From Propionibacteriales bacterium (GTDB lineage: Bacteria; Actinomycetota; Actinomycetes; Propionibacteriales; Nocardioidaceae): a stretch of 64,000 nt of DNA. This document shows positions 9,512 to 17,614 of the stretch, one piece after another. The stretch spans positions 1-64,000 of the forward strand of contig JAPLCA010000029.1 of NCBI GenBank assembly GCA_026392465.1, given 5' to 3'. The notes beneath the pieces are model-generated. The model saw nothing but the letters and a program-made list of their open reading frames with translations, did not search any database and was not told where the DNA came from. A program made the translations under genes and the position numbers. The first letter of the stretch is position 1; the number at the start of each line of letters is the position of its first letter.

Positions 9512-10055
9512 CGAGGGACGCACCCTCGTCGATGAGCAGCTCGACCGCGGCGAAGCGCTCGTCGGTGAGCCACTGCTCCCGCACGACGTCGACCTGGCCG
9601 TCGACGATCGGCGGCCAGTGGACGGACGGCGCGAAGTCGTCGAGGACGGCGATGCCGCCCGACTCGAGCAGGTTCGCGAGGACGTCGATCTGCTCCATGA
9701 CCTCGCGGACATCGACGAAGAGCAGCGAGAAGGGGGCGTGCTCCTCCAGCGCCGACCAGTCGCCCGCCACGATCTCGACGTTGTCGACGTCGGCGAAGAT
9801 CTGCTGCACGTCGCCGGCGAGCGACGGGTCGAGCTCGGCGCTGACGATGCGGGCCTCCTTGCGCGCACCGCTGGAGAGCCACGCCGACCCGACGCCGGTG
9901 CCGGTGCCGAGCTCGGCCAGCGTGCCGGAGCGCGAGGCGGCGAGTGCGGCCAGGAGCCGTCCGGTCTCGTGCCGCGTCGACGTGATGAACCCACGCTGGC
10001 GCGCGAGGTCGAGGGACCGGGCGACGAGGTCGGGGATCTCCGCAGGCGCACTCAC
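9492..10055 (-). CDS. Class I SAM-dependent O-methyltransferase-like protein
   Basis: 187 aa with a Rossmann-type AdoMet site, motif I LAELGTGTGVGSAWL, then the acidic strand end IVSAELD and LLFVDVRE. The layout resembles small catechol-O-methyltransferase-like enzymes (family 3). No neighbour suggests the substrate. It converges on the yczE-like gene with a 20-bp overlap. Confidence 0.8.
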   Translation of the reverse strand: MSAPAEIPDLVARSLDLARQRGFITSTRHETGRLLAALAASRSGTLAELGTGTGVGSAWLSSGARKEARIVSAELDPSLAGDVQQIFADVDNVEIVAGDWSALEEHAPFSLLFVDVREVMEQIDVLANLLESGGIAVLDDFAPSVHWPPIVDGQVDVVREQWLTDERFAAVELLIDEGASLVIATRR

Positions 10056-10153
10056 CCGGTCAGTGTGTCACCGCCGTCACGTCGGCCCGGCGGCGACGTC
10101 TCACCGACCGAGACACACGGCGTGGCGCTCCCGTCGTGCCGACGAGGGGTGGG

Positions 10154-10159
10154 TAGGGT
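10154..10159 (+). promoter_or_regulatory. -10 element of a leaderless leader peptide
   Basis: TAGGGT ends 10 nt before the ATG at 10170; transcription should begin at or within a few bases of that ATG. The same box precedes smc and ftsY in this window. Confidence 0.55.
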
Positions 10160-10169
10160 GGTCGACATC

Positions 10170-10217
10170 ATGCGGAAGCAGCTCGTAGTCATCGCTTGCC
10201 GCGGCGGGGCCTCCTAG
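10170..10217 (+). CDS. Branched-chain amino acid leader peptide (15 aa)
   Basis: A 15-aa ORF, MRKQLVVIACRGGAS, next to a -10 box and apparently leaderless. Codons 5-8 are Leu-Val-Val-Ile (CTC GTA GTC ATC), including GTA, rare in this genome, and the next biosynthetic gene is leuB. The distal half of the ORF forms one arm of a strong hairpin (10199-10235), and a ribosome stalled at the LVVI run would cover that arm. This is the layout of ribosome-mediated attenuation. Not tested; a chance ORF is possible but the codon content argues against it. Confidence 0.55.
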   Translation: MRKQLVVIACRGGAS

Positions 10218-10235
10218 GGCCACACCCTGCCGCGG
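10199..10235 (+). promoter_or_regulatory. Attenuator-like hairpin overlapping the leader peptide
   Basis: CCGCGGCGGGG (10199-10209) pairs with CCCTGCCGCGG (10225-10235), 11 bp with a single G-U, around a loop that holds the leader stop codon TAG at 10215-10217. There is no U-tract, so it may act by blocking translation or through Rho. Confidence 0.5.
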
Positions 10236-10354
10236 AGTCCAGGCGTTGGCCCGACCGTTCCGCAGCAGGTCAGCTTCATCTCTCGTCGGGACCACGACCT
10301 GGTCCCCTCTCCTGAACCATCCGGTCATCACCGGGTGACACGACCTCCGTGGAG

Positions 10355-10411
10355 CCGTCGGGTCGGTGCTGTGTCCGCACCGTCCAGCGTCCGTCAGCCG
10401 ACGGACCGACC
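10355..10411 (+). ncRNA. Structured 5' UTR with alternative pairings
   Basis: Just before the ribosome site of the 31-aa ORF two local hairpins, CGGTGC/GCACCG (10364-10369/10377-10382) and GTCCGTC-AGCC-GACGGAC (10389-10406), compete with an outer pairing GGTCGGT/ACCGACC (10361-10367/10405-10411) and CCGTCGG/CCGACGG (10355-10361/10398-10404). Mutually exclusive pairings are what a regulatory switch needs; no known riboswitch class was recognised. The 10236-10354 stretch between shows nothing clear. Confidence 0.35.
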
Positions 10412-10434
10412 CTCGCACCACCTCAGGAGAGACC

Positions 10435-10530
10435 ATGAACACCTACCCGATCGAGTGGGGTCCCGCCCACCTGCGCGACGACGCCGTGACCCCCGCCGTG
10501 GAGCCGACCGAGCGCCCGGACGACAACTGA
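10435..10530 (+). CDS. Small protein of unknown function (31 aa)
   Basis: ATG 10435 lies 4 nt after AGGAGA and encodes 31 aa beginning MNTYPIEWGPAHLRDD and ending in a proline/acidic tail. About 30 of 31 third positions are G or C, strong evidence of coding in a short frame. It lies between the branched-chain leader peptide and leuB. No transmembrane segment, no cysteine, no family recognised. A regulatory small protein or second leader peptide is possible. Confidence 0.55.
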   Translation: MNTYPIEWGPAHLRDDAVTPAVEPTERPDDN

Positions 10531-10544
10531 GCGCGTCCATCGAG

Positions 10545-10575
10545 TGAGACCGCGGTTTCAGATCCTGAGACCGCG
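10545..10575. promoter_or_regulatory. leuB operator: near-palindrome plus repeated half site
   Basis: TGAGACCGCGGTTTCA (10545-10560) is palindromic except for one pair, and TGAGACCGCG recurs at 10566-10575, exactly 21 bp (two helical turns) away. The block covers the -35 region of the leuB promoter, so binding would repress. An IclR-type leucine regulator (LtbR/NdgR class) is a reasonable guess from known leuB control in actinobacteria, but the motif match was not verified. Confidence 0.55.
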
Positions 10576-10580
10576 CCTCC

Positions 10581-10586
10581 TAGGAT
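10581..10586 (+). promoter_or_regulatory. -10 element of leuB
   Basis: TAGGAT, 7 nt before ATG 10594. It overlaps the upstream ATG at 10585, which argues that the leaderless start at 10594 is the real one. Confidence 0.6.
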
Positions 10587-10593
10587 GACCCTC

Positions 10594-11688
10594 ATGACGC
10601 GCTCCTACACGCTGGCCGTCGTCCCCGGCGACGGCATCGGCCCCGAAGTCACGACCCAGGCGCTGACGGTGCTGAACACCGTCGCCGCGCAGCACGACCT
10701 GTCCTTCGACACGGTCGACTACGACCTCGGTGCCCGGCGCTACCACGCGACGGGGGAGACGCTGCCGGACAGCGTCCTCGAGGAGATCCGCGCACAGGAC
10801 GCCATCCTGCTCGGCGCGGTCGGCGACCCGAGCGTGCCGTCGGGCGTGCTCGAGCGCGGTCTGCTGCTGAGGCTGCGCTTCGAGCTCGACCACTACGTCA
10901 ACCTGCGACCGAGCACGCTGTACCCCGGTGTGCCGACGCCGCTCGCGTCGCACGTGACGGAGCGCGGCCCGATCGACTTCGTGGTCGTGCGCGAGGGCAC
11001 CGAGGGCCCGTACGTCGGCAACGGCGGCGCCATCCGCGTGGGCACCCCGCACGAGCTGGCCACCGAGGTCAGCGTCAACACGGCGTTCGGCGTGGAGCGC
11101 GTGGTCCGCGACGCGTTCACCCGGGCCCAGGCGCGACCGCGGCGCAAGCTCACGCTCGTGCACAAGAACAACGTGCTGGTGCACGCCGGGCACCTCTGGA
11201 CGCGCACCGTCGCGGCGGTCGGCGAGGAGTTCCCCGACGTCAGCGTCGACTACCTCCACGTCGACGCGGCGACGATCTTCCTGGTCACCGACCCGGGACG
11301 CTTCGACGTGATCGTCACCGACAACCTGTTCGGCGACATCCTGACCGACCTCGCCGCGGCCGTGACCGGCGGCATCGGGCTGGCGGCGAGCGGCAACGTG
11401 AACCCCGACCGCACCGCCCCCAGCATGTTCGAGCCCGTGCACGGCTCGGCGCCCGACATCGCGGGCCAGTCGAAGGCCGACCCGACGGCGGCGATCCTGT
11501 CGGGGGCACTGCTGCTCGAGCACCTGGGGCACCCGCAGGCGGCCGGCCAGATCAGCACCGCCGTCGAGGCGGACGTCGCCGAGCGCGGCACGGCCGCCGG
11601 TGCGCAGCCCCGCAGCACCGAGGAGGTGGGGGAGGCCATCGCCGCGCGTGCCAGCGCGGCCGCGGCCGAGGGCGTAGCGGTGGTCTGA
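10594..11688 (+). CDS. leuB: 3-Isopropylmalate dehydrogenase
   Basis: NAD- and divalent-metal-dependent oxidative decarboxylase of leucine synthesis; in a genome with cimA it also serves the citramalate route. From ATG 10594 it has 364 aa beginning [20 protein letters not shown]. Substrate and metal motifs [25 protein letters not shown] and [15 protein letters not shown] are present. An ATG at 10585 is in frame but lies inside the -10 box. ilvE follows 32 bp later, likely in the same transcript. Confidence 0.94.
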   Translation: MTRSYTLAVVPGDGIGPEVTTQALTVLNTVAAQHDLSFDTVDYDLGARRYHATGETLPDSVLEEIRAQDAILLGAVGDPSVPSGVLERGLLLRLRFELDHYVNLRPSTLYPGVPTPLASHVTERGPIDFVVVREGTEGPYVGNGGAIRVGTPHELATEVSVNTAFGVERVVRDAFTRAQARPRRKLTLVHKNNVLVHAGHLWTRTVAAVGEEFPDVSVDYLHVDAATIFLVTDPGRFDVIVTDNLFGDILTDLAAAVTGGIGLAASGNVNPDRTAPSMFEPVHGSAPDIAGQSKADPTAAILSGALLLEHLGHPQAAGQISTAVEADVAERGTAAGAQPRSTEEVGEAIAARASAAAAEGVAVV

Positions 11689-11720
11689 CCTACCGCCTCC
11701 ACGACCTCGAAAGGACTACC

Positions 11721-12827
11721 GTGTCCAGCATGACCTCCGCACCGTTCGCCCCCACCGTCGAGACCAACCCGGCAGCGCGGACGGACGCCGAACGGCAGGC
11801 GATCCTCGCCTCGCCCGGGTTCGGCAACCACTTCACCGACCACATGTTCCTGGCGGAGTGGACGCCCGAGCAGGGCTGGCACGACGCGCGCGTCGTCCCC
11901 TACGGTCCGCTGCAGCTCGACCCGGCCACGGCCGTCCTCCACTACGCGCAGGAGATCTTCGAGGGCCTGAAGGCCTACGCGTGGGACGACGGGTCGGTCC
12001 GGGTCTTCCGTCCGGAGGAGAACGCCGCGAGGCTGCGCCGCTCGGCGCGTCGCCTCGCACTGCCCGAGCTGCCGGAGGAGTGGTTCCTCGGCTCGATCGA
12101 CGCCCTCGTGGGTGCCGACCGCGCCTGGGTGCCCGAGGGTGGCGAGGCGAGCCTGTACCTGCGGCCGTTCATGTTCGCCTCGGAGGCCTTCCTCGGCGTG
12201 CGGCCCAGCCAGCACGTCACGTACTGCGTGATCGCGTCGCCGGCCGGCGCCTACTTCCCCGGAGGCGTCAAGCCGGTCTCGATCTGGCTGTCGACGCAGT
12301 ACTCGCGGGCGGGGGCCGGCGGCACCGGTGCGGCCAAGTGCGGCGGGAACTACGCCGCGAGCCTGCTGCCCCAGCAGGAGGCCGCGCAGCACGGCTGCCA
12401 GCAGGTCGCCTTCCTGGACTCGACCGAGCAGCGCTGGATCGAGGAGCTCGGCGGCATGAACCTGTACTTCGTGCAGTCCGACGGCTCGATCGTCACGCCC
12501 GAGCTGTCGGGGTCGATCCTCGAGGGCATCACCCGCGAGTCGATCCTCACCCTCGCGCGCGACCTGGGGCACGACGTGGTCGAGCGCCGGGTCAGCATCG
12601 ACGAGTGGCGTGAGGGCACCGCCGACGGGACCATCACGGAGGTCTTCGCCTGCGGCACCGCCGCCGTGGTGACGCCCGTCGGCGTCCTGAAGTGGGACGG
12701 TGGCGAGGCCGTGGCCGGAGAGGGCGAGGCGGGGAAGGTGACGATGGACGTCCGTTCCGCCCTCGTCGACCTGCAGTACGGCCGGGCCGAGGACCGGCAC
12801 GGCTGGATGCACCGCATCGTCGACTGA
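11721..12827 (+). CDS. ilvE: Branched-chain amino acid aminotransferase
   Basis: PLP enzyme for the last step to Leu, Ile and Val. GTG 11721 sits 6 nt after GAAAGGA and gives 368 aa. The PLP lysine is Lys206 in GAAKCGGNYAASLLPQ. Typical class IV motifs IFEGLKAY and FACGTAAVVTPVG are clear. It lies directly after leuB and is followed by a terminator, so leuB-ilvE form one unit under the leuB operator. Confidence 0.95.
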   Translation: MSSMTSAPFAPTVETNPAARTDAERQAILASPGFGNHFTDHMFLAEWTPEQGWHDARVVPYGPLQLDPATAVLHYAQEIFEGLKAYAWDDGSVRVFRPEENAARLRRSARRLALPELPEEWFLGSIDALVGADRAWVPEGGEASLYLRPFMFASEAFLGVRPSQHVTYCVIASPAGAYFPGGVKPVSIWLSTQYSRAGAGGTGAAKCGGNYAASLLPQQEAAQHGCQQVAFLDSTEQRWIEELGGMNLYFVQSDGSIVTPELSGSILEGITRESILTLARDLGHDVVERRVSIDEWREGTADGTITEVFACGTAAVVTPVGVLKWDGGEAVAGEGEAGKVTMDVRSALVDLQYGRAEDRHGWMHRIVD

Positions 12828-12845
12828 CCAGAGCCCGTGGGCGCG

Positions 12846-12879
12846 AGAGCCAGGGAGGCCACGGTCACCCTGGCTCTTT
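12846..12879 (+). terminator. Terminator after leuB-ilvE
   Basis: AGAGCCAGGG (12846-12855), 12-nt loop, CCCTGGCTCT (12868-12877), then TT: a perfect 10-bp stem. Confidence 0.8.
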
Positions 12880-12894
12880 CATCAGCCACAGCGC

Positions 12895-12900
12895 TACTAT
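12895..12900 (+). promoter_or_regulatory. -10 element at the entry of the accessory region
   Basis: TACTAT lies 6 nt before the GTG at 12907, implying a leaderless transcript. The stretch CTACTATATCGGCG resembles the TATAGT-(C/G)GCG blocks found before the protease gene (14991) and the cyclase operon (18174), more weakly than those two match each other. Confidence 0.5.
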
Positions 12901-12906
12901 ATCGGC

Positions 12907-14124
12907 GTGAGTGATGATCGAAGCACGAGACGTCCTGTCGTGAGCCCGCGCGCCGCGGACGACGCGCGCCCGGTGCTGCACCGACCCGCTCTTACCCCCG
13001 TCGACCACCGCGTCCCGCTGCCGGGCCTGACCGGACTGCGCTGGCTCGCGGCGCTGCCGGTCTTCGCCTTCCACCTCTCGCTCGTCGACTTCGGCCTCAA
13101 CCCGTTCGCCGACGGCCGCTGGGCGAGCACGTACGCGAGCCTGCTCGGTCAGGGCGGCTGGACCGGGGTGTCGTTCTTCTTCGTGCTCAGCGGGTTCCTG
13201 CTGACGTGGCGGCGCTCGGAGAGCCGGGGGACCGCGGCCTTCGTGCGCAAGAGGCTGGTGAAGATCTTCCCGCTGCACGTGGTCACGTGGTCCGTGGCGA
13301 TGGTCCTGTACGCCTTCGCCCTCGCAGGCTCGCCCTGGGAGTACCTCCCCAACCTCGTGCTGGTCAGCTCCTGGATCCCCGTCCACGACGTCTACCTCTC
13401 GGTGAACCTGCCCAGCTGGTCGCTCTGCAGCGAGCTGCTCTTCTACCTCTCGTTCCCGGCGCTCGTCCCGCTCGTCCGGCGGATCCGCGCCGACCGGCTC
13501 GCAGTCGGCCTGGCGGCGTGCGTCGCGGGCACCGTGGTCGTCGCGCTCGTCACGATGTCGCTGCCCGACGGGCCGGGAGTGGACGGCATGCCGGTGACCA
13601 ACCTGCAGTTCTGGTTCGGCTACAACCTGCCGCTGCCCCGGCTGCTCGAGTTCGTGGCGGGGATGCTGCTGGCGCGACTGGTGGCGGAGCGCCGGGTGCC
13701 GACCATCCGGCCGTGGGTGGCGTGGACGGCGGTGCTCGGCGGCTACGCACTGGCCTCGGTCGGTCCCTTCGTGCTCGGCTTCGTGGCCGTCATGCTCGTG
13801 CCGTTGATGATGCTCGTCGTGGCGACCGTCCAGCGCGACCTGAGCGGTCGTGGCACCTGGGTCTCCTCCCGACCGATGGTCTGGCTCGGCGAGGTGTCGT
13901 TCGGGTTCTACATGGCGCAGCAGATCGTCATGTACACGGTCCGCATCACCTGGCAGCACGGCGCCACCTACCCGCTGCCCCTCGCGATCGCCGACTGGCT
14001 GCTCGTCTTCGCGCTCACGCTGGGCTTCGCGACGGCGCTGCACCGCCTCGTCGAGGAACCGGCGATGCGTCGTCTCGGCACCCGACGGCAGGCGCGCGGC
14101 GCGGTGGCGGCGGTCGCCCGATGA
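12907..14124 (+). CDS. Acyltransferase-3 family membrane acyltransferase (OafA/YrhL-like)
   Basis: 405 aa, about ten membrane helices, of the family that O-acylates sugars and other polar molecules at the membrane. The start of the fold, LPGLTGLRWLAALPVFAFHL, carries the conserved His56, and WSLCSELLFYLSFP holds the family Glu. A leaderless GTG at 12907 was chosen; the first 35 residues are polar and variable. It overlaps the next gene by 4 nt (ATGA). It closely resembles in layout the acyltransferase half of the fusion protein at 23990, so this cluster has two such enzymes. Confidence 0.88.
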   Translation: MSDDRSTRRPVVSPRAADDARPVLHRPALTPVDHRVPLPGLTGLRWLAALPVFAFHLSLVDFGLNPFADGRWASTYASLLGQGGWTGVSFFFVLSGFLLTWRRSESRGTAAFVRKRLVKIFPLHVVTWSVAMVLYAFALAGSPWEYLPNLVLVSSWIPVHDVYLSVNLPSWSLCSELLFYLSFPALVPLVRRIRADRLAVGLAACVAGTVVVALVTMSLPDGPGVDGMPVTNLQFWFGYNLPLPRLLEFVAGMLLARLVAERRVPTIRPWVAWTAVLGGYALASVGPFVLGFVAVMLVPLMMLVVATVQRDLSGRGTWVSSRPMVWLGEVSFGFYMAQQIVMYTVRITWQHGATYPLPLAIADWLLVFALTLGFATALHRLVEEPAMRRLGTRRQARGAVAAVAR

Positions 14125-14951
14125 CGTCCGTCGCGCTGCGCGTCGAGCGCCTCGGTGCGGCGGAGTACGTGTGCGCCGGGCGCGGTCGTCCCATGGGACT
14201 CGCGCACGGAGCGTCCGGTGACGTCGACGCCAACTTCGCCCCGCTGCTCGACGCGCTGGGGGACCGGTGGTCCTTCATCGGGTCGAGGTACCCCGGGACC
14301 GGCGGGTCCGGCCCGGTCGACGACCTGCCGTCCGTCCTGCGTCCGGAGGTGCTCGCCGACCGGCTGGTCGAGGCCCTCGACGCCGAGGGTCACCTGCGCG
14401 TCCCGGTGGCGGGTGTGTCCTTCGGCTGCGCGGTCGCGATCGAGACCGCGCTGCGCCATCCGGACCGCGTGTCGGCCCTCGTCCTCACGGTGGGCTTCGC
14501 CAGGCCCGACCTCCAGCTGCGCCAGATGCTCGGCACGTGGGAGGAGCTGGCCGGCGGGCCCCCCGAGCGGCTCGGGGCGTTCCTGCTCTCCCAGCTCGGC
14601 TCGCCCGACGGTCTCGCGGAGCTCGACCGCGCCGGCACCTTCGCGTCCGACGCCCTCGCCGCCGGTCGAGGAGTGAACAAGGCCGGGCTCGCGCACCTGC
14701 GGGCAGCGACGCAGGTGGACCTGGAGGACCGGTTGGCCGAGGTCCGTGTGCCGACCCTCGTGGTCGTCGCCGGGTCCGACCGGGTCGTGCTCCCAGCCAC
14801 GACGCGCGAGCTGGCGGCGGGGATCCCCGGGGCCGAGCTGGTGGAGTACCCGGCGGCGGGGCACGCGTTCACGGCCGAGGAGGGTGCTGTCTGGGCGCGC
14901 GACGTCGAGGCGTTCCTGGGGCGCGTGGACGATCGTCCGGTCGGGGTGTGA
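14121..14951 (+). CDS. Alpha/beta-fold hydrolase
   Basis: 276 aa with the nucleophile elbow GVSFG (Ser100), an acid in VVVAGSD and a C-terminal His in YPAAGHAF: a full catalytic triad. The cap and loops are not diagnostic of substrate. The ATG overlaps the acyltransferase stop, so the pair is co-translated and may add and remove, or transfer, an acyl group. The Ser-Phe-Gly elbow resembles enol-lactonase and haloperoxidase-like hydrolases. Confidence 0.85.
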   Translation: MTSVALRVERLGAAEYVCAGRGRPMGLAHGASGDVDANFAPLLDALGDRWSFIGSRYPGTGGSGPVDDLPSVLRPEVLADRLVEALDAEGHLRVPVAGVSFGCAVAIETALRHPDRVSALVLTVGFARPDLQLRQMLGTWEELAGGPPERLGAFLLSQLGSPDGLAELDRAGTFASDALAAGRGVNKAGLAHLRAATQVDLEDRLAEVRVPTLVVVAGSDRVVLPATTRELAAGIPGAELVEYPAAGHAFTAEEGAVWARDVEAFLGRVDDRPVGV

Positions 14952-14978
14952 CCTTCTGCACTCGCGCTGCCCCGGCTC

Positions 14979-15000
14979 CGCGACCGGTTCTATAGTCGCG
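14979..15000 (+). promoter_or_regulatory. Palindromic operator with -10 for the protease/DUF6545 operon
   Basis: CGCGAC-N10-GTCGCG, a perfect inverted repeat whose right half overlaps the TATAGT -10 box (14991-14996). The right half TATAGTCGCGACAAC closely matches TATAGTGGCGTCAAC before the cyclase operon (18174 on). No good -35 is seen. A small stem-loop GTGCC-GGCAGG-GGCAC follows at about 15009-15024. Confidence 0.5.
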
Positions 15001-15050
15001 ACAACCCCGTGCCGGCAGGGGCACGTCCACGAGACATCTGGGGGACGAGG

Positions 15051-15560
15051 GTGAAGGGCGAGTCGACAGCAGTGGTCCGCGCGGTGCGCTCGCGGCTGCG
15101 CGACGCGCGCCTGCGTCGTCACCTGCGCGGACTCCTGCGCCGCCTCGACCTCCCGCTGCCCCTCGAGGTCGGACTGTTGTGCGAGCGCCTCGGGGAGCTG
15201 CGCGGCACGCCCATCGCGCTGCTGGAGTGGGAGCTGGAACCGACGGGACCCTCGGGCATGCTCGTCTCGCGGGTCGACGAGGACGTCATCGTCTTCCAGT
15301 CGCGCACCTCGCGGGCCCACCAGGCGCACATCATCCTGCACGAGGTCGGGCACATCGTGGCGCAGGACCTCGACGGCGTGGCCCTGCCGCAGCCGCTGCT
15401 CCGGACCTCCTACACGGCGCGCGACGAGCGCGACGCGGAGATCATCGCGTCGACGATCATGCACCGGGCGCTGTCGATGACACGGAGGCTTGACCACGTG
15501 GCGCAGGTGGGCGGACGGTCGGTCCAGAGCAGCCTCGTGCTGTGGGACGGCTGGTCATGA
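15051..15560 (+). CDS. ImmA/IrrE-family metallopeptidase-like protein
   Basis: 169 aa with the zinc motif HEVGH (His97, Glu98, His101) in AHIILHEVGHIVAQDL. Members of this family (ImmA of ICEBs1, IrrE/PprI) cleave an HTH repressor in response to a signal. GTG 15051 follows GGGGGACGAG; an in-frame GTG at 15009 would add 14 residues overlapping a hairpin. The gene overlaps the DUF6545 gene by 4 nt, and an EspR-like HTH regulator lies nearby, so a repressor-cleavage role is plausible but inferred. Confidence 0.82.
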   Translation: MKGESTAVVRAVRSRLRDARLRRHLRGLLRRLDLPLPLEVGLLCERLGELRGTPIALLEWELEPTGPSGMLVSRVDEDVIVFQSRTSRAHQAHIILHEVGHIVAQDLDGVALPQPLLRTSYTARDERDAEIIASTIMHRALSMTRRLDHVAQVGGRSVQSSLVLWDGWS

Positions 15561-16666
15561 ACGACCTCGGATGGGTCGCCGTCGTGACGCTGCTGGTCGG
15601 TGCGGCCTGGACCCTCCCCGCCCTGGCGCGTCAGAACTTCCGCGACCCCATGCGACTGACGCTGTTCACCTCGATGCTGCTGCTCGGGCTGGGCAACCTG
15701 CTCTCCCGCCCTCCGGTCATCGCCGTCGTCGACGCGCGGACGGCCGTCGGCGTCACGAAGCTCACCTACAACGTCCTGATCCTGGTGGGGCTGTGCCTCA
15801 TGATCGCCTTCCTGCGGGAGCGGCCGCTGGTCGGCCTGCGTTCTCTGCTGCGCTGGGAGGTCCTGCTGTGCGGCGCCTGCGTCGGCGGCCTGCTCGTCGT
15901 GACGGCCGGCATCGACCCGTCGCTGCGCAACCACACCCTGGCGGCGTCCTTCCTGCAGGACGAGCACGTCCGTGCCTTCTACAACGTGGGCAACACGTAC
16001 CTGCTGACCGGCTACGCGGCGTGCGCCGTGCTGGCCTGGCGTCAGACGTGGCGGTCCACCGGCGTGCTCCGCACGGCCCTGGCGACGATCGCCGTCGGTC
16101 TCGCCGGGTTGGCGCTGAGCTGCGTGGCGCGTCTGGTGTGGGTCGACGTCGTCGCGACCCGACCGGGCGAGGAGCTCTTCGACGACCAGGACGTGCTCGC
16201 GTTCGCACTGGTCGCGACGATCGTGGTGTGTGTCGGGATGAGCCTGCCGGCCGCGCGCAGCGTCGTGGCGATGCTGGCCGAGGTGCGCGGGCACCGCCGC
16301 CGGTGCCGGGGCCTGCGTGAGCTCTGGACCCGGCTGGTCGAGATCCATCCCGACCTCGTGCTCGACGGCCTCACGTACCGCGGGCCTGCGGTCGCGACGG
16401 GGTACGCCCTCGCGACCTACCGGCGGTACGTGGAGTGCCGCGACGGACTGGTCCGCGTCGGGGCGCTGGTGCCCGGTGCGCCGGAGAGCTCGGTCGCCCC
16501 GGCCGAGGCCGCCCAGGCGCTCGACGCCGCCCTGCGGGGTGCGCCCGCGGGAGGACCGGTGGTGTGGGGCGTGCACGACAGGTACGAGGACGACGTCGAC
16601 GCCCTCGTGCGCCTGTCCAGCGCCCTGCGCTCGCTCCGCAGCCACGCCCCGTCGCTCGTCCGCTGA
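15557..16666 (+). CDS. DUF6545 / MAB_1171c-family membrane protein
   Basis: 369 aa: about seven hydrophobic segments over residues 1-240 and a cytosolic C-terminal part with HRRRCRGLRELWTRL and TYRRYVECRDG, the hallmark pattern of this actinobacterial family (often named putative transporter MAB_1171c). Function is not established. ATG 15557 overlaps the metalloprotease stop (ATGA), a coupling which suggests that the two work together, for example as membrane sensor and effector. Ends 39 bp before a convergent gene. Confidence 0.8.
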   Translation: MNDLGWVAVVTLLVGAAWTLPALARQNFRDPMRLTLFTSMLLLGLGNLLSRPPVIAVVDARTAVGVTKLTYNVLILVGLCLMIAFLRERPLVGLRSLLRWEVLLCGACVGGLLVVTAGIDPSLRNHTLAASFLQDEHVRAFYNVGNTYLLTGYAACAVLAWRQTWRSTGVLRTALATIAVGLAGLALSCVARLVWVDVVATRPGEELFDDQDVLAFALVATIVVCVGMSLPAARSVVAMLAEVRGHRRRCRGLRELWTRLVEIHPDLVLDGLTYRGPAVATGYALATYRRYVECRDGLVRVGALVPGAPESSVAPAEAAQALDAALRGAPAGGPVVWGVHDRYEDDVDALVRLSSALRSLRSHAPSLVR

Positions 16667-16705
16667 GATCGGGACGTCGGGGAGCTCACCGTCGGCCGGG
16701 CGTCG

Positions 16706-17614
16706 TCAGGGCACCAGCACCAGCTTGCCGCGCACGCCGCCGGCCTCGAGGCGGGCGTGGGCCTGCGCCGCTTCGTCGAGCGGGAGGGTGACGACGTCGG
16801 GCAGCAGGCCCTCGCCGCTCGCGGCGCGGTCCATGACGTCCTGGAGGTCCTCGCGCGAGATCTCGACGCTGGTGAGACGTACGTCGACGTCCGGGTGGTC
16901 CTCGGGCGTCGGAGCGCTGAAGGGCGTGATGGTCACGAAGCGACCGCCCTCGCGCACCGCACCCACCAGCGTGGGCACGCCGGCGGTGTCGATGACGACG
17001 TCGTACCCGCCCGGCTCGACCGTGCTCGGATCGGTGCGCACGGTGCCGACGGCGGGGGACGCCTCGAGGCGTCGAGTCCAGGGGGCCGCGTCGTCGGGAC
17101 GGACCAGCAGGTCGACGTGACCCTGCTGTGCGAGGAGCCGGTCGGCCACGTGGGACCCGACGCTGCCCTGTGCTCCCACCAGCAGCACGCGGTCCTGCGG
17201 ACGCAGGTCGGCGAGGCGCAGGGTCTGGACGGCGGTCACGCCGGCCAGGGGGAGCGCGGCGGCGACCAGCAGGTCGAGCGAGGCCGGTACCGCGACGGCG
17301 AACCCGGGATCGAGGGCGACGCGCTCGGCCATCGAGGCGATCCCGGTGCCCAGGGGCGCGGTCATCGCCGCGACCCGGTCGCCGGGCGCGAACCCGGACC
17401 CCTCCGGGGCGCGGATCACGGTGCCGGCGAGGTCCCAGCCGAGCAGCGTGGTGCCCTCCGTGGGGATCTGGCCGGAGCGGGTGGCGACGTCGACCGGATT
17501 GACCGCCGCGCCGGCGACGTCGACGACGAGCAGGTCGTGCCCCTCGGGCTCGGGGACGTCGAGCACCTCGACGACCTCGGGCCCGCCCGGGCTGCGGAAG
17601 CCCACGGCCCTCAC
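16706..17614 (-). CDS. Quinone-oxidoreductase-like NADP-dependent dehydrogenase (MDR family)
   Basis: 302 aa, medium-chain dehydrogenase fold without the zinc ligands: MRAVGFRSPGGPEVVEVLDVP, NPVDVATRSG, GWDLAGTV, and the nucleotide motif LLVGAQGSVGSHVADR. Such zinc-free MDRs reduce quinones or enones. Its GTG start overlaps the stop of the HTH gene upstream (GTGA), so it is the second gene of that regulator's operon; it might modify the signal that the regulator responds to (inference). Confidence 0.85.
   Translation of the reverse strand: MRAVGFRSPGGPEVVEVLDVPEPEGHDLLVVDVAGAAVNPVDVATRSGQIPTEGTTLLGWDLAGTVIRAPEGSGFAPGDRVAAMTAPLGTGIASMAERVALDPGFAVAVPASLDLLVAAALPLAGVTAVQTLRLADLRPQDRVLLVGAQGSVGSHVADRLLAQQGHVDLLVRPDDAAPWTRRLEASPAVGTVRTDPSTVEPGGYDVVIDTAGVPTLVGAVREGGRFVTITPFSAPTPEDHPDVDVRLTSVEISREDLQDVMDRAASGEGLLPDVVTLPLDEAAQAHARLEAGGVRGKLVLVP

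Noticed and set aside
10101..10442. 113-aa open frame on the minus strand over the leuB leader
   Set aside because: No ribosome site or recognisable domain, and it covers the leader peptide and RNA structures that have better support.
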